The position numbers were made by a program, and so were the translations under genes. The notes beneath the pieces were generated by a model. The model was given only the letters and a program-made list of their open reading frames with translations. It ran no database searches and was not told the origin of the DNA. Of a DNA stretch of 64,000 nt, positions 35,630 to 44,415 are shown in pieces (position 1 is the first letter of the stretch; the number at the start of each line of letters is the position of its first letter). The DNA is from Peptoniphilus catoniae (GTDB lineage Bacteria; Bacillota; Clostridia; Tissierellales; Peptoniphilaceae), in the NCBI RefSeq assembly GCF_901447155.2, contig NZ_LR588416.1, positions 62,001 through 126,000 of the forward strand, read 5' to 3'.

Positions 35630-35682
35630 TTAAAAAGACCTTCATAAGCTCCTTAATGTAAGGTTACTATGAAAGGTCTTTT
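35630..35682 (-). terminator. Terminator of the dehydratase activase gene
   Basis: Minus-strand stem AGACCTTTCATA / TATGAAGGTCT, one bulge, with a roughly 21-nt loop, then TTTTTAATTT. Confidence 0.7.
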
Positions 35683-35684
35683 CT

Positions 35685-38600
35685 TTATCTTCTCGCCGAT
35701 CTTTTATATCTGTCTGGAATTTTATAGTAGACTGCCGTTCTGCCTTCTTTTTCTTTCTTTTCAAGATTCTTCTTTGCTTGTGAAAGCATTAATTTAATTC
35801 TGTTAAATTGATTTACCTCACTGGCAGAGGCATCAAAGTCTATTGGTACTATATTTGATTCAGGGTAATGCTCCCTTATGGCCTTTATTACTCCCTTGCC
35901 TGTTATGTGATTAGGCAGGCAACCGAAAGGTTGTACACAAACTATATTGGGAACTCCCATTTCTATAAGCTCAACCATTTCAGCTGTTAAGAGCCAGCCC
36001 TCTCCATATTGATTGGCAAGGTCCACATAAGGCTTTGCAAGATTCATTAGCTCTTTGACTTTTTTTGGAGAATCATATCTTGATTTGTTAAGCCTTGCCC
36101 TTATATGCTTCCTATACATTTCAATATAGGCTATACCCATGTTGCAAAGTATTGCGGGAAGCTTATCCTTGGACAACTTTTCATTTTTTATTTGTGCATT
36201 TTTAAATGAATACATTAAAAAGTCCGTTAAGTCCGGAACGACAACCTCCGCTCCTTCCTCCTCAAGCTTTTCAACTATGTGATTGTTGGCTGCAGGCAAA
36301 TATTTTACCAAAATTTCTCCAACTATACCTACCTTAGGCTTGCTTTTATTTTCTATTTCAAGATTTTCAAACTCAAATATCATCTTTGAAATATTTTTTC
36401 TAAAGCCTGCTATGGAAAAGTCTTTAGTCTTTGAACACTTTTCTATCCATCTTCTCTTTAGGATTTTACTTGAGCCCTTTATCTTTTCGTAAGGTTTAGT
36501 AGCATTGTAAAGCCTCATTATTAAATCCCCATACATCATGGAAACAATAAGCTTGTTTAGAATTCTGATTCCCTGTACAGGTCCTATTTTTAAACCGGGA
36601 TGACTTTCTATACCCTGGAAGGATAGGGCAAGCACCGGCACATGACCGAAGCCTGCATCTTTTATGGCCTTTCTTATAAAGCCTACATAATTTGATGCAC
36701 GACAAGCCCCGCCTGTTTGAGTAATAACTAAGGTAAGATTGTCAGTATCATACTTGCCGCTTTTTAATGCATCTATAAACTGTCCTACTACAAAAATTGA
36801 CGGGTAGCAGGCATCATTGTTTACATAATTAAGACCTTCATTTACCACTGACCTTGAAAGATCGTGAAGAACCTCAACATTAAAACCTTCATCATTTAAA
36901 ATATTTTGAAAAATTTCAAAGTGTAAGGGCGACATTTGAGGTAAGAGCAGGGTATGCTTACCCCTCATTTCTTCAGTATATTCAAGGGGCTTTTCATTAA
37001 TAACTGAATATGTCTTATCTCTTTTTCTTTTTTCTGAGGCTTCTATTAAGGACCTTATCCTTATTTTAATAGCTCCCAGGTTATTTACCTCATCTATTTT
37101 AATTACTGTATATATTTTGTTATAGGCCTTTAAAATTTCATTTACCTGATCTGTGGTAACTGCATCTATTCCGCAACCGAAAGAATTTAGTTGAATCATT
37201 TCAAGGTTATCCTGTGTTCCTACAAACTTAGCTGCTCTATATAGCCTTGAATGATAGTTCCACTGATCAAGAACTCTAAGTCTTCCTTCAATTTCTGTTA
37301 AATGGGCAATACTGTCTTCTGAAATCACTCCCAAGCCTAAAGAGTTAATAAGCTCTGAAACTCCATGGTTAATTTCAGGGTCTATATGGTAAGGTCTACC
37401 GGCAAGAACTATTGCCTTTAGGTTCTTTTCTTTTATTTCCCTAAGGGCTTCTTCACCCTTAGCCCTTACATCCATTCTGTACCTGTCCATTTCCCTATAT
37501 CCGCTTTTTACAGCCTTCTTTAATTCCCAAAGAGAAATGTTATTAAAGACCTGGCTTAATCTTTCAGCAAGTTTTTTTCTGTCGTCAAAGGATATAAAAG
37601 GATTTAAGAATTTTACCTTATTCTTTGACAGGTTTTCAAGGTTATTTTTAATTACTTCACTGTAGCCCGCAACAACAGGACAGTTTAAAGTATTGTCGGA
37701 ATTTTTATAATACTTTTCTTCATAGAAAACTGAAGGATAAAAAATAAATTTTACTCCCTTTTCTATTAGGTCTTCAACGTGGCCGTGAGTTAATTTTGCA
37801 GGATAACATGCGGTTTCTGATGTAATGGACTCTATACCCTTTTCATAAAGCTTTCTGTCGGACTTGTCTGAGAGTACAACTCTGTAGCCAAGCTGAGTAA
37901 AGAAAGTATGCCAGAAGGGATAATTTTCGTAAATGTTAAGAACCCTCGGTATACCTACAGTTCCTCTTCTTGCATCCTTTTCATCAAGAGAATCGTAATC
38001 AAAGAGCCTTTTGTACTTATAGGTATAAAGGTTAGGTAGGGCATCTTTTTCACTTCTTACTATACCTGCTCCCCTTTCACACCTGTTTCCTGTAATATAT
38101 CTCTTGCCGTTGGAGAAAATATTAACGCTTAAACTGCAATTATTAGTACATTGTCTGCAGTTTGTAGATATGCTTTTATATTTAAAGCTTGTAAGCTCAT
38201 CCTTCTTTATAATATTTGATAATCCTGTTGACCTCTCCTTGGAAATAAGTGCCATGCCCAAGGCTCCCATTAAACCTGCAACATTAGGTCTTGTGGCTTT
38301 TACTCCCGTAACCTCTTCAAAGGATCTAAGAACAGCATCACTTAAAAAGGTTCCTCCCTGGACAACTATGTTTTTGCCCAGCTGTTTAGGATCTCTGATT
38401 TTAATTACCTTTTGAATAGCATTTTTAATAACAGAATAGGAAAGACCTGCCGCAATATCAGCTACACTGGCACCTTCCTTTTGTGCCTGCTTTACGTTAG
38501 AATTCATAAAAACAGTACATCTGCTGCCCAGGTCTACAGGCTTTCTTGATTTTAAAGCTTCCCTTGAAAATTCCTCCGGTGTCATTCCTATTGATGAGGC

Positions 38601-39962
38601 GAAGGTTTCAAGAAAAGATCCGCAACCTGAAGAGCAAGCTTCATTAAGAAGTATTGACTCAATAACTCCATCGGAAATCTTCATGCTTTTCATGTCTTGA
38701 CCGCCAATATCAAGAATAAAGTCAACATCAGGATCAAAATATTGAGCAGCCCTAAAGTGGGCGATGGTTTCTACTTCACCGAAATCCAGGTTAAGTGCGG
38801 CCTTTAAAAAATCTTCGCCATAACCTGTAACTCCTGACGCTGCTATATAGGATTTCTCATTTTTTCTTTCATATATCTCTTTTAAATTTTTTATTGCTAT
38901 ATCTAAAGGCTTACCCTGATTAGATCCGTAATAGGAAAATAGAATTTCATTGTTTTCAGATAAAAGCACAAGCTTTGAGGTTGTAGAGCCTGAATCCATA
39001 CCAAGATACATGGGGCCCTTATATGTTTCTAAATCTCTTCTGGGCATTTCCTTAGTTCTGTGCTCTTGTCTAAATACCTCAACCTCATCTTCGCTTTCAA
39101 AAAGTGGTTTCAATATAGATTTTTCTTCAAAAGGAGCTTCTTCAATATGGTTAACTCTATCGTATAAATCTATAAGAGAAATATAGTCATAATCAAAGCT
39201 TGCCAAGGCTGCTCCCATAGCAACAAATATTTGTGAATTGTCAGGAGCAATTATTTCATCTCCCGTTAAGGCAAGAGTTTCTATAAATCTCTCTTTAAGC
39301 ATAGGCAGAAAGTGCAAAGGTCCTCCTAAAAAAGCAACCCTGCCTCTTATAGGTCTGCCACAAGCAAGATTTGATATTGTCTGATTTACAACTGACTGAA
39401 ATACGGAAATGGCAATGTCCGACTTGTCGGCTCCTTGATTAATTAAGGCCTGAATATCAGTTTTTGCAAAAACTCCGCAACGTGATGCTATAGGATATAT
39501 TTTTTTATAGTCCTTAGCCAATTCATTAAGGCCTGAAGCATCTGTTTGTAAAAGAGTTGCCATTTGATCTATAAAGGCTCCGGTTCCTCCTGCACAAATG
39601 GAATTCATTCTTTGTTCAACAGTTCCCCTAAGGTAGGTGATTTTTGAATCCTCACCACCAAGCTCTATAGCGACATCAGTTTGTCCTATAAACTTTTGTA
39701 TAGCTTCTGTTGCAGCAATAACCTCCTGTACAAAGTTTATGCCCAGCATCTTATGAATGGAAAGCCCTCCAGATCCTGTTACGGCAATTGTAACGCTGTC
39801 GTATTTGAATTCATTATAAAAGCCGTTTATTATATCTCTTATAGTTTTCTTTACATCTGAGTTGTGCCTTTTATATGTTGAATATAAAATATTGCAATCA
39901 TTGTCCATGGCCACAAGCTTAACTGTAGTTGACCCGACATCAAGACCTATATGAACTCTCAT
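35685..39962 (-). CDS. Giant 2-hydroxyacyl-CoA dehydratase activase-related protein
   Basis: A 1425-aa cytoplasmic fusion. Two ASKHA ATPase (BcrA/BadF/HgdC-like) domains come first: about 1-290 (MRVHIGLDVGSTTVKL, GGEDSKITYLRG) and about 315-580 (LGMDSGSTTSKLV, DIGGQDMKSM), each with CxG-type cysteines that may hold a bridging [4Fe-4S] (CAGGTGAF, CSSGCGSF). Then come a Cys-rich linker (NCRQCTNNCSL) and a dehydratase-like DUF2229 region with further conserved Cys. HgdC-type activases inject an electron into 2-hydroxyglutaryl-CoA dehydratase using ATP. This fused form is widespread in anaerobes but its substrate is unclear. Monocistronic. Confidence 0.85.
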   Translation of the reverse strand: MRVHIGLDVGSTTVKLVAMDNDCNILYSTYKRHNSDVKKTIRDIINGFYNEFKYDSVTIAVTGSGGLSIHKMLGINFVQEVIAATEAIQKFIGQTDVAIELGGEDSKITYLRGTVEQRMNSICAGGTGAFIDQMATLLQTDASGLNELAKDYKKIYPIASRCGVFAKTDIQALINQGADKSDIAISVFQSVVNQTISNLACGRPIRGRVAFLGGPLHFLPMLKERFIETLALTGDEIIAPDNSQIFVAMGAALASFDYDYISLIDLYDRVNHIEEAPFEEKSILKPLFESEDEVEVFRQEHRTKEMPRRDLETYKGPMYLGMDSGSTTSKLVLLSENNEILFSYYGSNQGKPLDIAIKNLKEIYERKNEKSYIAASGVTGYGEDFLKAALNLDFGEVETIAHFRAAQYFDPDVDFILDIGGQDMKSMKISDGVIESILLNEACSSGCGSFLETFASSIGMTPEEFSREALKSRKPVDLGSRCTVFMNSNVKQAQKEGASVADIAAGLSYSVIKNAIQKVIKIRDPKQLGKNIVVQGGTFLSDAVLRSFEEVTGVKATRPNVAGLMGALGMALISKERSTGLSNIIKKDELTSFKYKSISTNCRQCTNNCSLSVNIFSNGKRYITGNRCERGAGIVRSEKDALPNLYTYKYKRLFDYDSLDEKDARRGTVGIPRVLNIYENYPFWHTFFTQLGYRVVLSDKSDRKLYEKGIESITSETACYPAKLTHGHVEDLIEKGVKFIFYPSVFYEEKYYKNSDNTLNCPVVAGYSEVIKNNLENLSKNKVKFLNPFISFDDRKKLAERLSQVFNNISLWELKKAVKSGYREMDRYRMDVRAKGEEALREIKEKNLKAIVLAGRPYHIDPEINHGVSELINSLGLGVISEDSIAHLTEIEGRLRVLDQWNYHSRLYRAAKFVGTQDNLEMIQLNSFGCGIDAVTTDQVNEILKAYNKIYTVIKIDEVNNLGAIKIRIRSLIEASEKRKRDKTYSVINEKPLEYTEEMRGKHTLLLPQMSPLHFEIFQNILNDEGFNVEVLHDLSRSVVNEGLNYVNNDACYPSIFVVGQFIDALKSGKYDTDNLTLVITQTGGACRASNYVGFIRKAIKDAGFGHVPVLALSFQGIESHPGLKIGPVQGIRILNKLIVSMMYGDLIMRLYNATKPYEKIKGSSKILKRRWIEKCSKTKDFSIAGFRKNISKMIFEFENLEIENKSKPKVGIVGEILVKYLPAANNHIVEKLEEEGAEVVVPDLTDFLMYSFKNAQIKNEKLSKDKLPAILCNMGIAYIEMYRKHIRARLNKSRYDSPKKVKELMNLAKPYVDLANQYGEGWLLTAEMVELIEMGVPNIVCVQPFGCLPNHITGKGVIKAIREHYPESNIVPIDFDASASEVNQFNRIKLMLSQAKKNLEKKEKEGRTAVYYKIPDRYKRSARR

Positions 39963-40081
39963 TCAAATACTACCCCCCTTCATCTTTCTCCCCCTATATT
40001 CGTATAGATATTATACTACAATTAGGTTTAAATATGTACGATATATGAATGAATGTACATACTTCACAAAATTTTTACAAC

Positions 40082-40112
40082 TAAAAAAGAGACGGCCTAA
40101 GCCATCTCTCTT
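40082..40112 (-). terminator. Terminator of the ferredoxin gene
   Basis: Minus-strand stem GAGATGGC / GCCGTCTC with a TTAG-type loop, then TTTTTTAG, just after the stop codon. Confidence 0.8.
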
Positions 40113-40129
40113 CTCTTATTATTCAGCTA

Positions 40130-40297
40130 TTATTCAGCGTGTGCAGCTCCAGTTGGACAAACACCTTCGCAAGATCCGCAATCAATACAAGAATCTTGAT
40201 CTATTACATAAATGTCTCCTTCTGAAATACATCCTACTGGACACTCAGCTTGACAAGCACCACAAGCGATGCAATTTTCGTCGATTACATATGCCAT
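40130..40297 (-). CDS. 2[4Fe-4S] clostridial-type ferredoxin
   Basis: Small electron carrier of 55 aa. Two cluster motifs are visible, CIACGACQAECP and CIDCGSCEGVCP, each CX2CX2CX3CP, as in clostridial ferredoxins. The ATG at 40297 is used because GGAGGTG lies between it and an upstream in-frame ATG at 40312. It has its own terminator. A likely partner for the dehydratase activase or for flavin-based electron-transfer enzymes elsewhere. Confidence 0.95.
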   Translation of the reverse strand: MAYVIDENCIACGACQAECPVGCISEGDIYVIDQDSCIDCGSCEGVCPTGAAHAE

Positions 40298-40362
40298 TAA
40301 AAGCACCTCCATGAAATTTTATTTAATATTAAATGTTCTAAGTAATTTTATCACAAAATCTA

Positions 40363-40587
40363 TTAATCTGCACTATATGGTAAAAGTGAAATTTGTCTTG
40401 CTCTTTTAATTGCTATAGTCATTTGTCTTTGATGCTTTGCATTAAGGCCGGTAATTCTTCTTGGAAGAATCTTGCCCTTGTCGCTTACATAATTCTTTAA
40501 TAGAGCCACATCTTTATAGTCGATTTTTTTGTTTTTATCTTTTTCAAAAGGATCGACTTTTTTTCTGGGTCTAAATCTCCTTTGCAT
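40363..40587 (-). CDS. rpsR: Ribosomal protein bS18
   Basis: Small-subunit protein of 74 aa that sits with bS6 on the 16S platform. Family pattern: [19 protein letters not shown] and [14 protein letters not shown]. The ATG at 40587 follows AAGGAGG; an in-frame ATG at 40593 is too close to that SD. Last gene of rpsF-ssb-rpsR. Confidence 0.97.
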   Translation of the reverse strand: MQRRFRPRKKVDPFEKDKNKKIDYKDVALLKNYVSDKGKILPRRITGLNAKHQRQMTIAIKRARQISLLPYSAD

Positions 40588-40598
40588 GTTCATCCTCC

Positions 40599-41090
40599 TT
40601 AAAAGGGTATATCGTCATTATCTACAGGGAAAAATCCTTCATCGCCTACTTTATCATCTTGGCTATTAAAGTCATTTGAATAGGCACTGTTTACCGGTTG
40701 ATTGTTGAAGTTTTGATTTATAGGAGGTCTTCTCATTGCATTGTCAGTTTGACCTGAAAGACTCTCTATAAAATCTACACTTTCAGCTATTACATCTGTT
40801 GTATATACGGTTTGACCATCTCTTTCATAGCTGCCTGTTTGAATTCTACCTGTAATTCCTATTCTATTTCCCTTTTTAAAATAATTTGCAATAAGTTCTG
40901 CCGTTTGTCTCCAAGCAGTACAGCTTATAAAATCAGCTGTTTGTTGATTGGAGGCCTCAGCCTCTCTTTTTCTTTCCTTGGACATTCTTCTGTCTACTGC
41001 AATTGTAAATCTTACTACTGCAGCTCCGTTTTGAGTATATCTTAGTTCCGGATCTCTTGTAAGTCTGCCTATTAATGCTACATTATTCAT
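40599..41090 (-). CDS. ssb: Single-stranded DNA-binding protein
   Basis: OB-fold protein of 163 aa that coats single-stranded DNA in replication and repair. The N-terminal OB domain (about 1-110) shows [18 protein letters not shown] and [15 protein letters not shown] low-complexity Asn/Gln/Ser linker leads to the acidic tip DNDDIPF, which docks partner proteins. Gene order rpsF-ssb-rpsR is the classic Firmicute arrangement. Confidence 0.97.
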   Translation of the reverse strand: MNNVALIGRLTRDPELRYTQNGAAVVRFTIAVDRRMSKERKREAEASNQQTADFISCTAWRQTAELIANYFKKGNRIGITGRIQTGSYERDGQTVYTTDVIAESVDFIESLSGQTDNAMRRPPINQNFNNQPVNSAYSNDFNSQDDKVGDEGFFPVDNDDIPF

Positions 41091-41098
41091 ATTTACAC

Positions 41099-41383
41099 CT
41101 ACTTATCAAGTCTTACAACCATGTGTCTCATAACCGGATCAAGGATTTTTGAGACTCTGGAAAATTCGTTAACAGTATCAGGTTCTGCTTCAAATTCTAC
41201 TAAATAGTAGAAAGCTTCCTTAAAGTAATCGATTTCGTATGCCAATTTTCTCATACCCCATTCGTCTACCTTGTTTACAGTACCATTATCTTCAATAATC
41301 TTTTTCAGTCTTTCAAAAGCTTGAACTCTTTTTTCCTCTTCAATGTTTGGATAGAACATAATTACTACTTCATATTTGTTCAC
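41099..41383 (-). CDS. rpsF: Ribosomal protein bS6
   Basis: Small-subunit protein of 94 aa that pairs with bS18. Pattern: NKYEVVIMFYPN at the start, VDEWGMRKLAYEI in the middle. The GTG at 41383 is chosen because GGAGGTG lies six bases upstream; the in-frame GTG at 41392 is part of that SD. A strong promoter and a short hairpin leader precede it. Confidence 0.95.
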   Translation of the reverse strand: MNKYEVVIMFYPNIEEEKRVQAFERLKKIIEDNGTVNKVDEWGMRKLAYEIDYFKEAFYYLVEFEAEPDTVNEFSRVSKILDPVMRHMVVRLDK

Positions 41384-41397
41384 TCTATTCACCTCCC

Positions 41398-41441
41398 TAT
41401 GGACTTGCGGCCTATATATCTATAAGCAGAGTCGGTTTAAC
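41398..41441 (-). promoter_or_regulatory. Hairpin leader of rpsF, possible S6:S18 autoregulatory site
   Basis: The transcript start region contains CCGACTCTGC ... GCCGCAAGTCC, which can fold GACT/AGTC and TGC/GCA with a single-base bulge. bS6:bS18 complexes bind bulged-hairpin leaders of this operon in many bacteria. The exact class match was not confirmed. Confidence 0.35.
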
Positions 41442-41447
41442 TCATAC

Positions 41448-41476
41448 ATTATATATGAGTCTATATTTTTAGTCAA
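41448..41476 (-). promoter_or_regulatory. Promoter of rpsF-ssb-rpsR
   Basis: Near-consensus TTGACT (41476-41471) and TATAAT (41453-41448) with a 17-bp spacer on the minus strand. Confidence 0.85.
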
Positions 41477-41494
41477 TAAGTCATGCTTTTTATT

Positions 41495-41725
41495 TCAAGA
41501 ATTTTCTTCACCCTTCTTGTGATGAACTATACTGACAAACTTGTCTCCTTCTTTTATTTTGCGAACTCTTTTTTCAAATTCCATTCTGCTTAACCAAATT
41601 TGTCTGTCGCAGCCTAGGCATCTAAGCTTTATATCGACACCTGTTCTTGTTATTTCCCACTTGTTCTCTCCGCAGGGGTGTCCTTTTTTTAAAGTAATTA
41701 TATCTCCAAGCTCATATACCAGCAT
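41495..41725 (-). CDS. DUF951 domain protein
   Basis: Conserved 76-aa Firmicute protein of unknown function. The family pattern is clear: an N-terminal SH3-like strand set (YELGDIITLKKGHPCG), then NKWEITRTGVDIKLRCLGCDRQIWLSR, where three Cys (HPCG, RCLGC) could bind zinc. It overlaps the end of mscS by 14 bp. The mscS-DUF951-rpsF-ssb-rpsR neighbourhood resembles the near-origin region of Bacillus, though ychF is absent between them. A nucleic-acid role is conceivable but not shown. Confidence 0.9.
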   Translation of the reverse strand: MLVYELGDIITLKKGHPCGENKWEITRTGVDIKLRCLGCDRQIWLSRMEFEKRVRKIKEGDKFVSIVHHKKGEENS

Positions 41726-42560
41726 TTTTCACCTCTGTTCTGAATTTAGGCGGAGCAATATTATTTTCTATAAACATTTCCACCACCCTTTGTCTAATTT
41801 CGTACTCAACATCAAATTGCAGGCCCGGACCTGCATTTGCAGCTACAGTTATATCGTAACCGTCTTTACCGTTTCCTGTAACTCCCCAAATATTAGGTCC
41901 TGCTAATATTCTTTTATCCTTTTTCAAATAATCAAGCTTTTCTCCAAGAAGCTTAATAACCTTTTGAGGTTCTTCCTTTAAATCTACAGAGAAAACTACC
42001 TTGGCTCTCATATCTCCCCTTTGTTTATTTGTAACAATTGAGATTTTACCGTTGGGAATAATATGTATATCTCCTGAATAATCTTTAATTGTTGTAGTCC
42101 TTATGCCAAGTTCTTCAACTACTCCCGACTTACCCTCTATTTGAACCCAATCCCCTACACTGTATTGATCTTCAAGTATTATAAAAAATCCGTTTATTAC
42201 ATCCTTAACAAGGCTCTGAGCTCCAAAGGATAAAGCCAGGGAACCGATTCCCAGGGTTGCAATTAAAGATGAAGTATTAACTCCAACCATATCTAAGGCT
42301 ATTGTAGTTGCAAGAAAATAAATTAGAAATTTTATAACCTTATTAAGAAGCTTTACCAAGGTAACGATTCTCATAAAGGACTTGGAATTTTCTTTTTTAG
42401 ACAGAATACTTCTGTTTATAACCTTTGAGGTTAAGGAAATAGTTATATAGGCGACTAAAAAAATCGCAAAAATAGTAAGAATCTTTCCAAAAATATTAAG
42501 ATCTCCATTTTCTCTTTTTATTAAATCATTGAAAAAATACTTAATAGAATTAAAGTCCAT
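41712..42560 (-). CDS. mscS: Small-conductance mechanosensitive channel (MscS family)
   Basis: Tension-gated channel of 282 aa that releases solutes on hypo-osmotic shock. Three membrane segments lie in the first 110 residues; the pore-lining TM3 and beta domain read LGIGSLALSFGAQSLVKDVINGFFIILEDQYSVGDWV. The cytoplasmic vestibule follows (TTTIKDYSGDIHIIPNG). Upstream lies a membrane-anchored protein six bases away, downstream DUF951, so the three are one operon. Confidence 0.93.
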   Translation of the reverse strand: MDFNSIKYFFNDLIKRENGDLNIFGKILTIFAIFLVAYITISLTSKVINRSILSKKENSKSFMRIVTLVKLLNKVIKFLIYFLATTIALDMVGVNTSSLIATLGIGSLALSFGAQSLVKDVINGFFIILEDQYSVGDWVQIEGKSGVVEELGIRTTTIKDYSGDIHIIPNGKISIVTNKQRGDMRAKVVFSVDLKEEPQKVIKLLGEKLDYLKKDKRILAGPNIWGVTGNGKDGYDITVAANAGPGLQFDVEYEIRQRVVEMFIENNIAPPKFRTEVKNAGI

Positions 42561-42566
42561 TATCCT

Positions 42567-43595
42567 TTAGTTCCTTCCATTAGATATTTTGTATAAATTA
42601 ATCTTGCCTTCTTTAAGAGATCCCAGGGTAACTCCTGAAATTTCTATTTTATCAACCTTGGTTCCAAGTCTTGTATAAAATTGAGACTTTTTCCCAAGCT
42701 CTCCTCCTATGTCGCTTTCACCATAAGCATAAAGGGAGTTTGAAACCTGAGTAAGCTTGTTTACATTGGCTGATAAAATTATTTTGTTAACCTCTTCAGG
42801 CTTAAAATTGTATTTTGAAATAATATTTGAATGAAGCAAATATATATTTCTATCAATAACCATAATATCACTAATGTTAGGTATCTCTTTTCTGGCTTCC
42901 TTGTCCCCTTCATAAACATAGAGGTTTTTGTCAGTTGCCATAATTGTTCTTTTCTTTGACCTGTTAATATATAAACTTACCTCAGATGAAAATTCCTTAA
43001 TTTTTTTGTCATTTCCTGTTTTCATTACAAGGATGGTCTTGTAGCCTGTAGCATCTTTTAAAATCTCCGCCACACTGAATTTATCCGACTCATATAAATC
43101 ATAGGTTAGAATAGTATTAACTGTGGAATACAAATCACTTAGACTGCCGTCCTGATTTAGAAGCTTAAGATCTTCACCATCTTCTCTCTTTAAATGAAGA
43201 ACAATCTCTCTGTTATTGTAGCTGATATTATACAAATCACTTGGCAGCTTAAAAACTCCTAAAGAATCTCCCGTATCATTATACTGATAGAGTTTTTTTA
43301 AGTCCTTGTCATATAAAAATACAAAGTTGTTGGCAAAATAAACCTCTATGCTCCTGTCTGTGAACTTTACGGTTTTCATAAGATTTCCGTCCTTGTCGCA
43401 AAAATACAAGGCATCATTATCATAGAGCATAATACCGTTAATACCTATTTTAAAATCCTTTACATATTCTATTTCACCAATAGTTCTATCAAAAACTATA
43501 TCTCTTTTCCCGTAAATACCGGATCTTTTAATAAAAACCACTGCAATAATTACAAGCAGTAGGGATAAAAGTCCGATTTTAATATATCTTTTCAA
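42567..43595 (-). CDS. Membrane-anchored protein of unknown function, propeller-like
   Basis: About 342 aa. One N-terminal membrane helix (IKIGLLSLLLVIIAVVFI) anchors an extracytoplasmic domain made of repeating short beta strands (patterns such as IMLYDNDALYFCDKDGN, FVFLYDKDLKKLYQY, NLYVYEGDKEA), suggesting a beta-propeller of about six blades. I do not recognise a family. The TTG at 43595 is used since GGAGG lies seven bases upstream; a TTG at 43601 is too close. First gene of an operon with mscS and DUF951. Confidence 0.7.
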   Translation of the reverse strand: MKRYIKIGLLSLLLVIIAVVFIKRSGIYGKRDIVFDRTIGEIEYVKDFKIGINGIMLYDNDALYFCDKDGNLMKTVKFTDRSIEVYFANNFVFLYDKDLKKLYQYNDTGDSLGVFKLPSDLYNISYNNREIVLHLKREDGEDLKLLNQDGSLSDLYSTVNTILTYDLYESDKFSVAEILKDATGYKTILVMKTGNDKKIKEFSSEVSLYINRSKKRTIMATDKNLYVYEGDKEARKEIPNISDIMVIDRNIYLLHSNIISKYNFKPEEVNKIILSANVNKLTQVSNSLYAYGESDIGGELGKKSQFYTRLGTKVDKIEISGVTLGSLKEGKINLYKISNGRN

Positions 43596-43740
43596 AGCCA
43601 ACCTCCAAGGAAATTATAACACAGTTATCCTTTCTTATTAAGATGAACCTATTAGAGGACTTTAAATTTTAATTAAATCTTCTTATGATTTGTTATAATG
43701 AATCTGTAGATTAGTGTAAATTTTATAAATAAGGTGAGAC

Positions 43741-44415
43741 ATGAAAATATTAATTGTAGAAGATGAAAAAGAACTTAACGACACCTTGGCAAAAAGCTTA
43801 AGGCTTTCAGGTTATTCCGTAACATCGGCCTATAGGGGAGATGAAGCTGAAGAGCTTAGTTATGTTAATAGTTATAATTTAATAATTTTAGATCTTAATC
43901 TGCCGGGCATGTCCGGTTTTGATCTTTTAAAGAAAATAAGGCAAAGAGACAAAATAGTAAATATTATTATCCTAACTGCCCGCTCTCAAGTCGATGACAG
44001 AGTAAAGGGTCTGGACCTCGGTGCCAATGACTATATGGTAAAGCCCTTTTACACAGAGGAGCTTGAAGCCAGAATAAGAAATCTTTTAAGAAGATCAGGA
44101 GAAATATCATCCTATCTTATAAAAATAGGCGAATTTACCTTTGATACAAAAAATAGAACTGCCTATGCTGATAGTAAAGAAATAAAACTCACACCTAAGG
44201 AGCTGGGTATTTTGGAATATCTTTTACTGTCTATGAACAGGTATGTAACTATTGAAGAACTTATGGAGCATATTTGGGAGGATGACCTGGACTTTTTCTC
44301 CAATACGGCAAGGGTCCATATGGTTTCTCTTAGAAAAAAATTAAGGGCTGCTCTTGGCAAGGACCTTATTGAAAATAAAATCGGAAGAGGTTACATAATT
44401 AATGAAAAGAAATAG
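43741..44415 (+). CDS. OmpR/PhoB-family response regulator
   Basis: Transcription factor of 224 aa. The receiver domain (1-115) has the acidic pocket VEDEKE, phospho-acceptor Asp in LIILDLNLPGMSG and the lysine of VKPFYTEEL. The C-terminal winged helix (about 125-224) has KLTPKELGILEYLLL and TARVHMVSLRKKL. The kinase gene overlaps it by 14 bp. A TATAAT lies at 43694-43699. It sits directly upstream of the CXXC/ferredoxin/TlpA cassette in the same direction and probably controls it. Confidence 0.93.
   Translation: MKILIVEDEKELNDTLAKSLRLSGYSVTSAYRGDEAEELSYVNSYNLIILDLNLPGMSGFDLLKKIRQRDKIVNIIILTARSQVDDRVKGLDLGANDYMVKPFYTEELEARIRNLLRRSGEISSYLIKIGEFTFDTKNRTAYADSKEIKLTPKELGILEYLLLSMNRYVTIEELMEHIWEDDLDFFSNTARVHMVSLRKKLRAALGKDLIENKIGRGYIINEKK

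Noticed and set aside
40320-40335. 14-bp AT palindrome upstream of the ferredoxin gene
   Set aside because: Short A/T-only palindromes are expected by chance in such DNA; no second copy or promoter overlap to support it.
41541-41906. Plus-strand ORF of 121 aa
   Set aside because: Antisense to DUF951 and mscS, no RBS, both of which are well supported on the other strand.
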